A stretch of 64,000 bases of DNA. Source: Streptomyces sp. DI166 (GTDB taxonomy: Bacteria > Actinomycetota > Actinomycetes > Streptomycetales > Streptomycetaceae). Position 1 is the first letter of the stretch. The number at the start of each line of letters is the position of its first letter. Positions 6,331-15,464 of this stretch are shown piece after piece. The DNA lies in the NCBI RefSeq assembly GCF_900091315.1, contig NZ_FLSP01000005.1:62001-126000 (forward strand). Reading direction: 5' to 3'. Below the pieces are notes generated by a model. That model was not told the origin of the DNA, made no database searches, and was given only the letters and a program-made list of their open reading frames with translations. Both the position numbers and the translations under genes were made by a program.

Positions 6331-8769
6331 ATGAACGCATCCACGAACGATCCGCAGGAAGAACTGGCGGCCCGGCTGCGGATGCTCCAGGAGCTGTCCG
6401 GGCTCGGCGTCCGCGCGCTCGCCCGGGAGGCGGGGCTCAGCTCCTCGTCCCTGTCCCGGTACCTCAACGGGCAGACCGTGCCGCCGTGGCCGGCCGTGGT
6501 CGCCCTGTGCCGGCTGGTCAAGCGCGACCCGCGCCCGCTGCGGCCCCTGTGGGAGCGGATCTCCAGCCCGCTGCCCGCGCCCCCGAAGAGCAGCCGCCAG
6601 GCCCGCCCGCGCCCCCGCAACGACCTGCCGCGCGACGTGCCCGACTTCACCGGCCGTGCGGAGGAGCTGGCCGCGGTGTTCGCCGCCGTCGACAGCCACC
6701 GCGCGGTCTCCGTGGACGGGATGGCGGGCGTCGGCAAGACCTCCCTCGCCGTGCACGCCGCGCACCGCCTGGCCGACGGCTTCCCCGACGGACAGCTCTA
6801 CGTCGACCTGCACGGCTTCACCGAGGGCCGCCTCCCGCTCGACCCCGACTCGGCGCTGCGGATGCTGCTCGGCGCGCTGGACGTCCCGTCCGAGCGGGTC
6901 CCGCAGGAGGGGCTGGAGCAACTGGCCGCCTGTTGGCGCGCGGAGCTGGCGGACCGTCGGGTCGTGGTGGTCCTCGACAACGCCGCCGACGCGGACCAGG
7001 TACGGCCGCTGCTGCCCGGCGCCGGGGACTCCGTCGCCCTGATCACCAGCCGCAACCGGCTGTTCGGCCTGGACGAGGTGCCGCCGGTCTCCCTGGACGT
7101 GCTCGGCCCCGAGGAGGGCGCGCAGTTGCTGGCGCGGGCGAGCGGGGAGAGCGGCGGCCCCGAGGGCAGGCTGGCCCGTGACCCGGAGTCGGCGGCCGAG
7201 GTGCTTCGGCTGTGCGGGCGGTTGCCGCTGGCGCTGCGGCTGGCAGGGGCCCGGCTGCGGCACCGGCCGGGCTGGACCGTGGGCATCCTGGCCGAGCGGC
7301 TCGCCGAGGGGACGGGCGAGTTCGACACCGCGTTCGCGATGTCGGTGCGTCAACTGGACCGCCCGCACGCCCGTTTGTTCCGGCTGCTGGGCCTGCTGCC
7401 CGGGGAGTCCTTCGACGAGTACGTGGCGGCGGCACTGGCGGACGTGCCGGTGCGCACGGCGCGGGCCATGCTGGAGGACCTGGTCGACGCCCACCTCGTA
7501 CAGCAGCCGTCGGCGGGCCGCTACCGGCTGCACGATCTGGTGCACCAGCACGCGCGCCGCGCCTCGGCCGAGGAGGACCCGGCGGCCGAGCGGGAACGGG
7601 CCCTGGTGCGGGTGCTGGACTTCTACGTCCACACGGCGGCCGCCGCCGACGCCGCGATGCCGTTCGTGTCACCGGACCGCGCGGTCGCGGTGGGGCCCGC
7701 CCCGGCCGAACTCCCCCGATTCGCCGACAAAAACGCCGCCTTCGGCTGGCTCACCACGGAGTACGGCAACCTCGTCGCGGTGTTCGAGACCGCCGCGGCG
7801 ATCGGCGCGGACGCTCATGTCTGCGAACTGCCGCGCTACTTGAGGTCGTACTTCGCGCGCCGGTGCGGCACGACCCACCTCAACGCCCTCTTCGAGCGGG
7901 CGCTTGCCGCCGCGGAACGGCTGGGCGAGCCGCTGCGGCTGGCGGAGGCGTACAGCGATCTGGGTTTCGCCCGCTACAACGCGGGCCGTACGGCGGAGGC
8001 GGCCGAGGCGTACGCGGCGGCCCGGCTCCGCCTCAAGGAGGCGGGGGACGGCCGTGCCGAGGCGGAACTGACGTTGCGCCGGGGCTATTTGAGCTGGGAC
8101 GCGGGACACGTCGAGGAGCCGCTTGAGCTGTTCCGGCTCGCGGGGAAGCTGTACACCGACGCGGGCTGTCCCGAGGGCGCCGCGCACGCGGCCGCCGCCG
8201 AGTCCTGGGCACTGCTGCAACTGGGGCAGTCCGAGGAGGCGGCGCGGCTGGCCCGCGAGGTGCTGGAGGTTCCGCACGCCGACGCCGCGTGGCCGCCCGC
8301 GCTGACCGCGCGGATCGTACTCGGGGTGGCGCTGTCCCGGGAGACCCCCGAGGCGGCCTCGGACCACCTCCGGCAGGCGCTGTCGCTGGCCCGGGAGGAC
8401 GGCCATCTGCACAACCAGGCGTGGTGTCTGAACTGCCGGGGTGTGGCACTGCGGCACATGGGCCGGTACGAGGAGGCGCTTGCCAGCCACCGTGAGGCCT
8501 TCGAGCTGCTGGACGAGCTGTTCGAGGAGCACTGGAAGATCCACTTCCTCAACGGCTACGCCGAGACCTGCCGGCTGGCCGGGCTGCCCGACGAGGCGCT
8601 GGGACTGCACCGGCAGGCCCTCGAACTGGGCCCGAGGCTCGGCAACCGGCACGAGGAGGCCGAGGCACACGAGGGCATCGCACGCGTACTGGACGGAACG
8701 GACCCGGAGCGGGCGGCTGAACACCGGGCGGCGGCACGGGTGGTGAGGGAGTCGCTGACAGCGGTGTGA
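6331..8769 (+). CDS. XRE/NB-ARC/TPR transcriptional regulator
   Basis: 812 residues from the ATG at 6331, which has a GGGGGA ribosome site. The order is: a Cro/XRE-type helix-turn-helix (about 12-65, with VRALAREAGLSSSSLSRYL), a proline/arginine linker, an NB-ARC ATPase with P-loop GMAGVGKTS (130-138) and Walker B-like VVVVLDNAAD, a winged-helix region, then TPR-like repeats to the end. This is an AfsR-like layout with an XRE domain in place of the SARP domain. Such proteins are nucleotide-switched cytoplasmic regulators whose TPRs receive a signal; the targets are unknown. In-frame upstream ATGs, such as 6178, would add Cys-rich repeats; I prefer 6331 because of its ribosome site and conventional N-terminus. 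It is a single-gene unit. Confidence 0.9.
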   Translation: MNASTNDPQEELAARLRMLQELSGLGVRALAREAGLSSSSLSRYLNGQTVPPWPAVVALCRLVKRDPRPLRPLWERISSPLPAPPKSSRQARPRPRNDLPRDVPDFTGRAEELAAVFAAVDSHRAVSVDGMAGVGKTSLAVHAAHRLADGFPDGQLYVDLHGFTEGRLPLDPDSALRMLLGALDVPSERVPQEGLEQLAACWRAELADRRVVVVLDNAADADQVRPLLPGAGDSVALITSRNRLFGLDEVPPVSLDVLGPEEGAQLLARASGESGGPEGRLARDPESAAEVLRLCGRLPLALRLAGARLRHRPGWTVGILAERLAEGTGEFDTAFAMSVRQLDRPHARLFRLLGLLPGESFDEYVAAALADVPVRTARAMLEDLVDAHLVQQPSAGRYRLHDLVHQHARRASAEEDPAAERERALVRVLDFYVHTAAAADAAMPFVSPDRAVAVGPAPAELPRFADKNAAFGWLTTEYGNLVAVFETAAAIGADAHVCELPRYLRSYFARRCGTTHLNALFERALAAAERLGEPLRLAEAYSDLGFARYNAGRTAEAAEAYAAARLRLKEAGDGRAEAELTLRRGYLSWDAGHVEEPLELFRLAGKLYTDAGCPEGAAHAAAAESWALLQLGQSEEAARLAREVLEVPHADAAWPPALTARIVLGVALSRETPEAASDHLRQALSLAREDGHLHNQAWCLNCRGVALRHMGRYEEALASHREAFELLDELFEEHWKIHFLNGYAETCRLAGLPDEALGLHRQALELGPRLGNRHEEAEAHEGIARVLDGTDPERAAEHRAAARVVRESLTAV

Positions 8770-8805
8770 CCAGCGTCATTGCCGCCATCAGGGCATGATC
8801 AACCC

Positions 8806-8839
8806 ACTATACATAGCGTGTATACACGCTATGTATAGT
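8806..8839. promoter_or_regulatory. Perfect 34-bp AT-rich palindrome overlapping the deacetylase promoter
   Basis: All 17 base pairs of each arm match, with the centre between 8822 and 8823 (core GTGTATACAC). It is far more AT-rich than its surroundings. The right end supplies TATAGT (8834-8839), which is exactly at -12 to -7 if transcription starts at the A of the ATG at 8846. No Shine-Dalgarno sequence is present, so a leaderless mRNA repressed by a dimeric regulator is a good model. A GntR- or TetR-type repressor is likely. Confidence 0.85.
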
Positions 8840-8845
8840 CGCCGC

Positions 8846-9619
8846 ATGCCTCTTGCGACCAAGAAGATGAAGAAAACGGGGACCGCGTTCCTCGCGGCCG
8901 CGCTCCTGTGCACCGTGACGGCGCTCACGGGGTGCACGCGGCTGGAGACGACCTCCCCGGCCTCGGTGCGCGAGGACGCCTCGGCCGACGTCCAGGCCCG
9001 GGTCGGGACCGTCGACTGCCGCCAGGCCAAGTGCATAGCGCTGACCTTCGACGCGGGGCCGAGCGAGAACTCGCCCCGGCTGCTGGACATACTCAAGGAG
9101 GAACAGGTCCCGGCGACCTTCTTCCTCCTCGGCAAGCGGCACATCGAGAAGTACCCGGAGCTGGTGAAGCGGATGGCCGACGAGGGCCACGAACTGGCCA
9201 GCCACACCTGGGACCACAAGATCCTCACCGATCTCGGCGAGGACGAGATACGCGAGGAACTGGAGCGCCCGAACAAGGAGATAGAGCGCCTGACCGGGCA
9301 CCGCCCCACACTGATGCGCCCGCCGCAGGGCCGCACGAACGACACCGTGCACGACGTCTGCCGCGAGCTGGGGATGTCCGAGGTGCTGTGGAGCGTCACG
9401 GCGAAGGACTACAAGACCACCGACTCCGAGCTGATCAAGGAGCGCGTGCTGGAGCAGTCGGACCGGGACGGCATCATCCTGCTGCACGACATCTACCGCG
9501 GCACGGTCCCCGCGGTCCCCGGCATCATCAAGGCCCTGAAGAAGCAGGGCTACACCTTCGTGACGGTGCCGCAACTGCTCGCGCCGGGCAAGGCGGAGCC
9601 CGGCGAGGTGTACCGCTAG
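8846..9619 (+). CDS. Lipoprotein polysaccharide deacetylase (NodB/CE4)
   Basis: 257 residues. The start at 8846 is chosen because it gives a clean lipoprotein signal: Lys-rich N-terminus, hydrophobic core and lipobox LTGC with Cys30. Upstream in-frame ATGs would place the palindrome inside the gene. The CE4 motifs are visible: TFDAGP (69-72 region) with the catalytic Asp69, SHTWDH with zinc-binding His120 and His124, RPPQG and ILLHD. The usual second Asp of TFDDG, a metal ligand, is Ala70. Enzymes of this family remove N- or O-acetyl groups from peptidoglycan, chitin or xylan. As a membrane-anchored lipoprotein it probably modifies the cell wall. Expression is probably controlled by the 34-bp palindrome. 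Confidence 0.9.
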   Translation: MPLATKKMKKTGTAFLAAALLCTVTALTGCTRLETTSPASVREDASADVQARVGTVDCRQAKCIALTFDAGPSENSPRLLDILKEEQVPATFFLLGKRHIEKYPELVKRMADEGHELASHTWDHKILTDLGEDEIREELERPNKEIERLTGHRPTLMRPPQGRTNDTVHDVCRELGMSEVLWSVTAKDYKTTDSELIKERVLEQSDRDGIILLHDIYRGTVPAVPGIIKALKKQGYTFVTVPQLLAPGKAEPGEVYR

Positions 9620-9686
9620 CGCCGACGCGTCCGCGCGCCGTATACGGCCAAGCCGTTGAACTGGCCGGATTCCATAGGATCGGTGA

Positions 9687-10127
9687 GTGGTCTACTTTCA
9701 GTTCGCGCGTACGGTCCCGCTGCCCCTCGACGAGGCCTGGCGCCGCCTCACCGACTGGCCCCGCCACGGACAGGTCGTCCCCCTGACCCGGGTCACCGTC
9801 GAGCCATCCGGCCCGACCCGGCAGGGCACGGTCGTCCTCGCGCGCACCGGCCTGGGCCCGCTGGCCTTCGACGACCGCATGCAGATCACCACCTGGCACC
9901 CGCCCACCGAGGACACCCCCGGCCTGTGCCGCCTGGAGAAACGCGGCCGGGTCGTCCTGGGCTGGGCCGAGATCGAGGTCCGCCACGGCCCCGGCGGCCG
10001 CGCCCGAGTCCTGTGGCGCGAGGACCTACGGCTCCGCTTCCTCCCGGGCCTGTTCGACGCACCGGTCCGAACGACGGCGCAGTTGGTCTTCGGACGGGCA
10101 GTGAACCGGTTGCTGCGGATGCCCTGA
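9687..10127 (+). CDS. SRPBCC-fold protein (polyketide cyclase/dehydrase-like)
   Basis: 146 residues from a GTG at 9687 with AGGAT upstream. The N-terminus (YFQFARTVPLPLDEAWRRLTDW) and the alternating beta pattern match the START/Bet v1 (SRPBCC) helix-grip fold. Family members bind hydrophobic ligands or act as cyclases or lipid-binding chaperones; no residue here identifies a ligand. It lies 67 nt after the deacetylase gene and may be co-transcribed. It converges on the XdhC gene with a 31-nt gap. Function is unknown. Confidence 0.8.
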   Translation: MVYFQFARTVPLPLDEAWRRLTDWPRHGQVVPLTRVTVEPSGPTRQGTVVLARTGLGPLAFDDRMQITTWHPPTEDTPGLCRLEKRGRVVLGWAEIEVRHGPGGRARVLWREDLRLRFLPGLFDAPVRTTAQLVFGRAVNRLLRMP

Positions 10128-10158
10128 GACCGGGCTGCCACACTGGGGCGCCCGTCGC

Positions 10159-11313
10159 TCAGGCCACCGAACCGATCCGGCCCGCCGGGGCCGGCGCCGG
10201 TTCGTGATGGATCGGGGTGTGGGCGCCGGTCAGGGAGACGCCTGTGCCGCCGCGGCGGTTGGCGACGATTTCCGAGGCGATGGACAGGGCCGTCTCCTCG
10301 GGGGTGCGGGCGCCCAGGTCGAGGCCGATCGGGGAGCGCAGGCGGGCCAGTTCCAGGTCGGTGACGCCCACCTCGCGCAGGCGCTTGTTGCGGTCCAGGT
10401 GGGTGCGGCGGGAGCCCATCGCGCCGACGTAGGCGACCGGCAGGCGCAGGGCCAGCTTCAGCAGCGGGACGTCGAACTTGGCGTCGTGGGTGAGGACGCA
10501 CAGGACGGTGCGGGCGTCGACCTCGGTGCGCTCCAGGTAGCGGTGCGGCCAGTCGACGACGATCTCGTCGGCCTCCGGGAAGCGGGACTTGGTCGCGAAG
10601 ACGGGGCGCGCGTCGCACACCGTCACGTGGTAGCCGAGGAACTTGCCGATCCGTACCAGCGCCGAGGCGAAGTCGATCGCCCCGAAGACGATCATCCGGG
10701 GCGGCGGCACGGACGACTCCACCAGCACCGTGAGCGGTGCTCCGCAGCGAGAGCCCTGCTCTCCGATCTCCAGGGTGCCGGTCCGGCCGGCGTCCAGGAA
10801 GGCGCCCGCCTCGGCGGCCACCGTGCGGTCCAGTTCGGGGTGGGCGCCGAAGCCGCCCACATAGCCAGTGGGCTCGGGGCCGATCAGCATGGCCCGGCCC
10901 AGGAGTTCCGTGGGGCCCGAGACTATGCGTGCCAGTGCTGCCGGGCGGCCGGAAGCTGCGGCTTCCAGCGCCGCCGTGATCACCGGGCGGGCCGGATCGG
11001 TGGCCCGTACCGGGGTGATGAGGATGTCGATGATGCCGCCGCAGGTCAGGCCGACCGCGAAGGCGTCCTCGTCGCTGTAGCCGAACCGCTCAAGGACGGT
11101 TTCGCCGTCCGCGAGGGCCTGTTGGCACAGTTCGTACACCGCGCCCTCCACACAACCGCCGGAGACCGAGCCGATCGCCGTGCCGTCGGTGTCGACCGCG
11201 AGCGCGGCGCCGGGCTGGCGGGGCGCGCTGCCGCCGACCGCGACCACGGTCGCCACGGCGAAGTCACGGCCCTGCTCGACCCACCGGTGCAGCTCCTCGG
11301 CGATGTCCAGCAT
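10159..11313 (-). CDS. xdhC: XdhC/CoxI-family molybdenum cofactor maturation protein
   Basis: 384 residues. The N-terminal XdhC/CoxI domain shows GGSAPRQPGAALAV and GSVSGGCVEGAVYE. The C-terminal Rossmann-like XdhC domain contains VFGAIDFASALVRIGKFLG and YVGAMGSRRTH. XdhC binds molybdenum cofactor, promotes its sulfuration and delivers it to xanthine dehydrogenase; it acts in the cytoplasm. It is the last gene of the purine-degradation unit, after the xanthine dehydrogenase subunit genes and the permease, which fits that role. Confidence 0.92.
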   Translation of the reverse strand: MLDIAEELHRWVEQGRDFAVATVVAVGGSAPRQPGAALAVDTDGTAIGSVSGGCVEGAVYELCQQALADGETVLERFGYSDEDAFAVGLTCGGIIDILITPVRATDPARPVITAALEAAASGRPAALARIVSGPTELLGRAMLIGPEPTGYVGGFGAHPELDRTVAAEAGAFLDAGRTGTLEIGEQGSRCGAPLTVLVESSVPPPRMIVFGAIDFASALVRIGKFLGYHVTVCDARPVFATKSRFPEADEIVVDWPHRYLERTEVDARTVLCVLTHDAKFDVPLLKLALRLPVAYVGAMGSRRTHLDRNKRLREVGVTDLELARLRSPIGLDLGARTPEETALSIASEIVANRRGGTGVSLTGAHTPIHHEPAPAPAGRIGSVA

Positions 11314-11360
11314 GTCTCGGTCTCCTTACGGCAGTTGAGGGAGGACGCAGCCTTCGGCGG

Positions 11361-12818
11361 CTAGTGCACGCCCATCCAGCTCTCGATCGGGTTGAGGGCG
11401 AAGAACACCAGGAAGATCGCGGTCAGGGCCCACATGAAGGCCCCGATCTCCCGGAACCTGCCCTGCGCGGTCTTGATGGCGACGTACGAGATGACGCCGG
11501 CCGCGACGCCCGCGGTGATGGAGTAGGTGAACGGCATGATGACGACGGTCAGGAAGACCGGGATCGCGGTGGCGCGGTCGCCCCAGTCCACGTGCCGGGC
11601 GTTCATCATCATCATGGCGCCGATGACCACCAGGGCCGCCGCGGCCACCTCGCCGGGCACGATCGCCGTCAGCGGGGTGAAGAACAGGCAGGCCGCGAAG
11701 AACAGGCCCGTCACCACCGAGGACAGTCCCGTACGGGCGCCCTCGCCGACACCGGTGGCCGACTCGACGAACACGGTCTGGCCGGAGGCACCGGCGACTC
11801 CGCCGACGGCCCCGCCCGCGCCGTCGATGAAGAGCGCCTTGGACAGGCCCGGCATCCGGCCCTTGTCGTCGGCGAGCTTGGCCTCGGTGCCGACGCCGAT
11901 GATGGTGGCCATCGCGTCGAAGAACCCGGCGAGCACCAGCGTGAACACGATCATGCCGACCGTCATCGCGCCGACCTCGCCCCAGCCGCCGAACTCGACG
12001 TCGCCGAAGAGCGAGAAGTCCGGCATCGAGACCGCGCTGCCGTGCAGTTCCGGAGCGCCGCTCGCCCACTGCTTGGGGTCGATGACGTTCATCGCGTTCA
12101 GCGCGACGGCGAGCACGGTGCCGCCGACGATGCCGATCAGGATGGCGCCCGGCACTCCGCGGGCCTGGAGCATGAAGATGGCCAGCAGGGTCGCCGCGAA
12201 CAGCAGCACCGGCCAGCCGGCCAGTTCGCCCGCCGGGCCGAGGGTGACCGGGGTCGCCTCGCCCTGGTGCACGAACCCGGCCTTGTAGAAGCCGATCAGG
12301 GCGACGAACAGGCCGATGCCCATGGTGATGGCGTGCTTGAGCGCCAGCGGGATGGCGTTCATGATCATCTCGCGCAGGCCGGTGACGACCAGCAGCATGA
12401 TGACCACGCCGTACATCACGCACATGCCCATGGCCTGCGGCCAGGTCATCTGCGGGGCGACCTGCGAGGCGAGCACACCGGAGACGGACAGGCCGGCGGC
12501 CAGGGCGAGCGGCACCTTGCCGAAGAAGCCCATCAGCAGCGTGGAGAGGGCCGCCGCGAACGCCGTCGCGGTGATCAGTGCCTGCTGTCCGAGGGTGCCC
12601 CCGGCCACGTCCTTGCCGGACAGGATCAGGGGGTTGAGCAGGAGGATGTACGCCATCGCCATGAAGGTCGTGACGCCACCGCGGACTTCTCTCGCGACGG
12701 TGGATCCCCGGTGGGAGATGTGGAAGTACCGGTCGAGCCAGCCCCGTCCGGCCGGGACGCGGGTTCCTTCTCCCGCGTCTTCGGCGACGGTCTGCGGCTC
12801 TGTGGACTGCTGGGTCAT
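11361..12818 (-). CDS. NCS2-family purine permease (AzgA-like)
   Basis: 485 residues with about 12-14 predicted membrane helices, the standard size for AzgA-type NCS2 proton symporters of adenine, guanine and hypoxanthine. The family signatures near the start (EVRGGVTTFMAMAYILLLNP) and GASGQTVFVESATGVGEGAR in the middle are present. It would bring purines across the plasma membrane for the adjacent xanthine dehydrogenase. Its start at 12818 lies 256 nt downstream of the molybdenum subunit gene, so it may have its own promoter in that gap. It is followed by xdhC after 47 nt. Confidence 0.92.
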   Translation of the reverse strand: MTQQSTEPQTVAEDAGEGTRVPAGRGWLDRYFHISHRGSTVAREVRGGVTTFMAMAYILLLNPLILSGKDVAGGTLGQQALITATAFAAALSTLLMGFFGKVPLALAAGLSVSGVLASQVAPQMTWPQAMGMCVMYGVVIMLLVVTGLREMIMNAIPLALKHAITMGIGLFVALIGFYKAGFVHQGEATPVTLGPAGELAGWPVLLFAATLLAIFMLQARGVPGAILIGIVGGTVLAVALNAMNVIDPKQWASGAPELHGSAVSMPDFSLFGDVEFGGWGEVGAMTVGMIVFTLVLAGFFDAMATIIGVGTEAKLADDKGRMPGLSKALFIDGAGGAVGGVAGASGQTVFVESATGVGEGARTGLSSVVTGLFFAACLFFTPLTAIVPGEVAAAALVVIGAMMMMNARHVDWGDRATAIPVFLTVVIMPFTYSITAGVAAGVISYVAIKTAQGRFREIGAFMWALTAIFLVFFALNPIESWMGVH

Positions 12819-12965
12819 GTGGGCCTACTCCCAAGGTTCATAGGGGCACCCGCGGTTGCTCTCGGCGGTTGGTGCGGGATTTGGGAAGGTGCCCGACCCG
12901 GGGGACGGCCCGAGACGAACGTGGAACTTGCGTCACCCTGGGCCGGGATGGCCGCTCGGTGAGGT

Positions 12966-13016
12966 GTTGCCCGGCGCCGGGCGTGGCCGTGGAGTGTGCT
13001 GTTGCCCGGCGCCGGG
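12966..13016. repeat. Direct repeat of a 12-bp palindrome between xanthine dehydrogenase and permease genes
   Basis: GTTGCCCGGCGCCGGG occurs at 12966-12981 and 13001-13016, exactly 35 bp apart. Each copy contains the perfect palindrome CCCGGCGCCGGG. They lie in the 256-nt gap 12819-13074, which otherwise holds no gene. They could be paired operators for the permease, a terminator, or slipped duplication. Confidence 0.7.
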
Positions 13017-13074
13017 GTGCCGTTGCGCCCACCCGTGCCGCCCTGCGGCTCGGGTGCCCGCAACCGCGCGGACG

Positions 13075-15459
13075 TTACGCGGTGCCCGTGAGGTGTTCCG
13101 GGCGTACCGGGGTCCGGTTGAGCTCCAGGCCCGTCGCGTTGCGGATTGCCGCGAGGACGGCCGGGGTCGAGGAGAGGGTGGGGGCCTCGCCGATGCCGCG
13201 CAGCCCGTACGGGGCGTGGTCGTCGGCGAGTTCGAGCACGTCGACGGGGATGATCGGCGTGTCGAGGATCGTGGGGAGCAGATAGTCCGTGAAGGACGGG
13301 TTGCGGACCTTCGCGGTCTTGGGGTCGACGACGATCTCCTCCATCACCGCGACGCCCATGCCCTGGAGCGTGCCGCCCTGGATCTGGCCGAGGACGGAGA
13401 GCGGGTTGAGGGCCTTGCCGACGTCCTGGGCGCAGGCCAGCTCGATGACCTTGACCAGGCCCAGCTCGGTGTCCACCTCCACGACCGCGCGGTGCGCGGC
13501 GAAGGAGTACTGGACATGGCCGTTGCCCTGGCCGGTGCGCAGGTCGAAGGGCTCGGTCGGCCGGTGCCGCCACTCCTCCTCGACCTCCACGGCCTCGCCC
13601 TCCAGGACGTCCGCGAGGTCGGCGAGGACCTCGCCGCCGTCGGTGACGACCTTGCCGCCCTCCAGCAGGAGTTCGGCGGTGGCCCAGGCGGGGTGGTAGG
13701 AGCCGAACTTGCGGCGCCCGATCTCCAGGACCTTCTCGCGGACGAGTTCGCAGGCGTTCTTCACGGCGCCGCCGGTGACGTACGTCTGACGGGAGGCGGA
13801 GGTGGAGCCGGCGCTGCCGACCTGGGTGTCGGCCGGGTGGATGGTCACCTGGGTGACGCCCAGTTCGGTGCGGGCGATCTGCGCGTGGACGGTGACGCCG
13901 CCCTGGCCGACCTCCGCCATCGCGGTGTGCACGGTGGCGACGGGCTCGCCGCCGATGACCTCCATGCGCACCTTGGCGGTGGAGTAGTCGTCGAAGCCCT
14001 CGGAGAAGCCGACGTTCTTGATGCCGACGGCGTAGCCGATGCCGCGGACGACGCCCTCGCCGTGGGTGGTGTTGGACAGACCGCCCGGCAGCTGCCGTAC
14101 GTCGGCGCCCTCGCTGGACTCCCACTGGCGCTCCGGCGGCAGCGGCATCGCCTTGACGCGGCGCAGCAGTTCGGCGACCGGCGCCGGGGAGTCGACGGGC
14201 TGCCCGGTCGGCATGATGGTGCCCTGTTCCATGGCGTTGAGCTGCCGGAACTCCACCGGGTCCATGCCCAGCTTCTTGGCCAGCTTGTCCATCTGCGCCT
14301 CGTAGGCGAAGCACGCCTGGACCGCGCCGAAGCCGCGCATGGCGCCGCAGGGCGGGTTGTTGGTGTAGAGGGCGACGGCCTCGATGTCGACGTCGTCGAT
14401 GACGTACGGGCCGACGGAGAGCGAGGAGGCGTTGCCGACGACGGCCGGGGAGGCGGAGGCGTAGGCGCCGCCGTCCAGGACGATCCGGCACTTCATGTGC
14501 GTGATCTTCCCGTCCTTGGTGGCGCCGTGCTCGTAGTACAGCTTCGCCGGGTGGCGGTGGACGTGGCCGAAGAAGGACTCGAACCGGTTGTAGACGATCT
14601 TGACGGGCTTGCCGGTGCGCATCGCCAGCAGGCAGGCGTGGATCTGCATCGACAGGTCCTCGCGGCCGCCGAAGGCGCCGCCGACGCCCGCCAGGGTCAT
14701 GCGCACCTTCTCCTCGGGCAGGCCGAGGACGGGCGCGATCTGGCGCAGGTCGGAGTGGAGCCACTGGGTGGCGATGTAGAGGTGGACGCCGCCGTCCTCC
14801 TCGGGCACCGCGAGTCCGGACTCGGGGCCGAGGAAGGCCTGGTCCTGCATGCCGAAGGTGTACTCGCCCTGGACGATGACGTCGGCCCGCTTGCGCGCCT
14901 CCTCCACGTTGCCGCGGATGATCGGCTGGCGGTGGACGATGTTGGGGTGCGGGACGTGGCCGATGTGGTGGTCGTCGCGGTTCTCGTGGACCAGGATCGC
15001 GTCGGGGGCGGTCGCGGACTTCTCGTCGGTGATGACGGGCAGTTCGCGGTAGTCGACCTTGATCTTGGCGGCGGCGCGGCGCGCGGTCTCCGGGTGGTCG
15101 GCGGCGACGATGGCGACCGGTTCGCCGTGGTGGCGTACCTTGCCGTGCGCGAGGACCGGGGTGTCCTGGATCTCCAGGCCGTAGTTCTTCACGTCGGTCG
15201 GCAGGTCGTCGTAGGTCATGACGGCGTAGACGCCGGGCATGGCCAGGGCCTCGCTGGTGTCGATGGACACGATCTCGGCGTGGGCGACCGTGGAGCGCAG
15301 GATCTGGCCCCAGAGCATGTCCTCGTGCCACATGTCGGAGGAGTACGCGAACTCTCCGGTGACCTTGAGGGTGCCGTCGGGGCGGAGCGTGGACTCGCCG
15401 ATACCGCCCTTGGTGCGGTAGCCCTGGGTGAGCTTGGTGGGAGCGCCGTTGGTGGGCAT
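13075..15459 (-). CDS. Xanthine dehydrogenase, molybdopterin-binding subunit
   Basis: 794 residues, standard for the separate large subunit of three-part xanthine dehydrogenases. The aldehyde oxidase/xanthine dehydrogenase hammerhead domain (about 30-150) is followed by the molybdopterin-binding domains, with GPESG, GGAFGGRED (260 onward), GAMRGFG and, near the end, RGIGEAP. The Glu there (about 758) is the expected catalytic base. The enzyme hydroxylates hypoxanthine and xanthine to uric acid. The start at 15459 lies 5 nt after the iron-sulfur subunit gene stops. It is third in the operon: FAD subunit, Fe-S subunit, molybdenum subunit. Confidence 0.95.
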   Translation of the reverse strand: MPTNGAPTKLTQGYRTKGGIGESTLRPDGTLKVTGEFAYSSDMWHEDMLWGQILRSTVAHAEIVSIDTSEALAMPGVYAVMTYDDLPTDVKNYGLEIQDTPVLAHGKVRHHGEPVAIVAADHPETARRAAAKIKVDYRELPVITDEKSATAPDAILVHENRDDHHIGHVPHPNIVHRQPIIRGNVEEARKRADVIVQGEYTFGMQDQAFLGPESGLAVPEEDGGVHLYIATQWLHSDLRQIAPVLGLPEEKVRMTLAGVGGAFGGREDLSMQIHACLLAMRTGKPVKIVYNRFESFFGHVHRHPAKLYYEHGATKDGKITHMKCRIVLDGGAYASASPAVVGNASSLSVGPYVIDDVDIEAVALYTNNPPCGAMRGFGAVQACFAYEAQMDKLAKKLGMDPVEFRQLNAMEQGTIMPTGQPVDSPAPVAELLRRVKAMPLPPERQWESSEGADVRQLPGGLSNTTHGEGVVRGIGYAVGIKNVGFSEGFDDYSTAKVRMEVIGGEPVATVHTAMAEVGQGGVTVHAQIARTELGVTQVTIHPADTQVGSAGSTSASRQTYVTGGAVKNACELVREKVLEIGRRKFGSYHPAWATAELLLEGGKVVTDGGEVLADLADVLEGEAVEVEEEWRHRPTEPFDLRTGQGNGHVQYSFAAHRAVVEVDTELGLVKVIELACAQDVGKALNPLSVLGQIQGGTLQGMGVAVMEEIVVDPKTAKVRNPSFTDYLLPTILDTPIIPVDVLELADDHAPYGLRGIGEAPTLSSTPAVLAAIRNATGLELNRTPVRPEHLTGTA

Positions 15460-15464
15460 CGGGG

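Noticed and set aside
8806-8839. Terminator for the NB-ARC regulator gene
   Set aside because: It is AT-rich, has no loop, and its right end forms a -10 element at the next gene; operator is the better reading.
8795-8845. Upstream ATGs for the deacetylase
   Set aside because: They would translate the palindrome and spoil the lipoprotein signal.
12819-13074. Purine riboswitch before the NCS2 permease
   Set aside because: No conserved purine aptamer core could be recognised; only the repeated palindromes are present.
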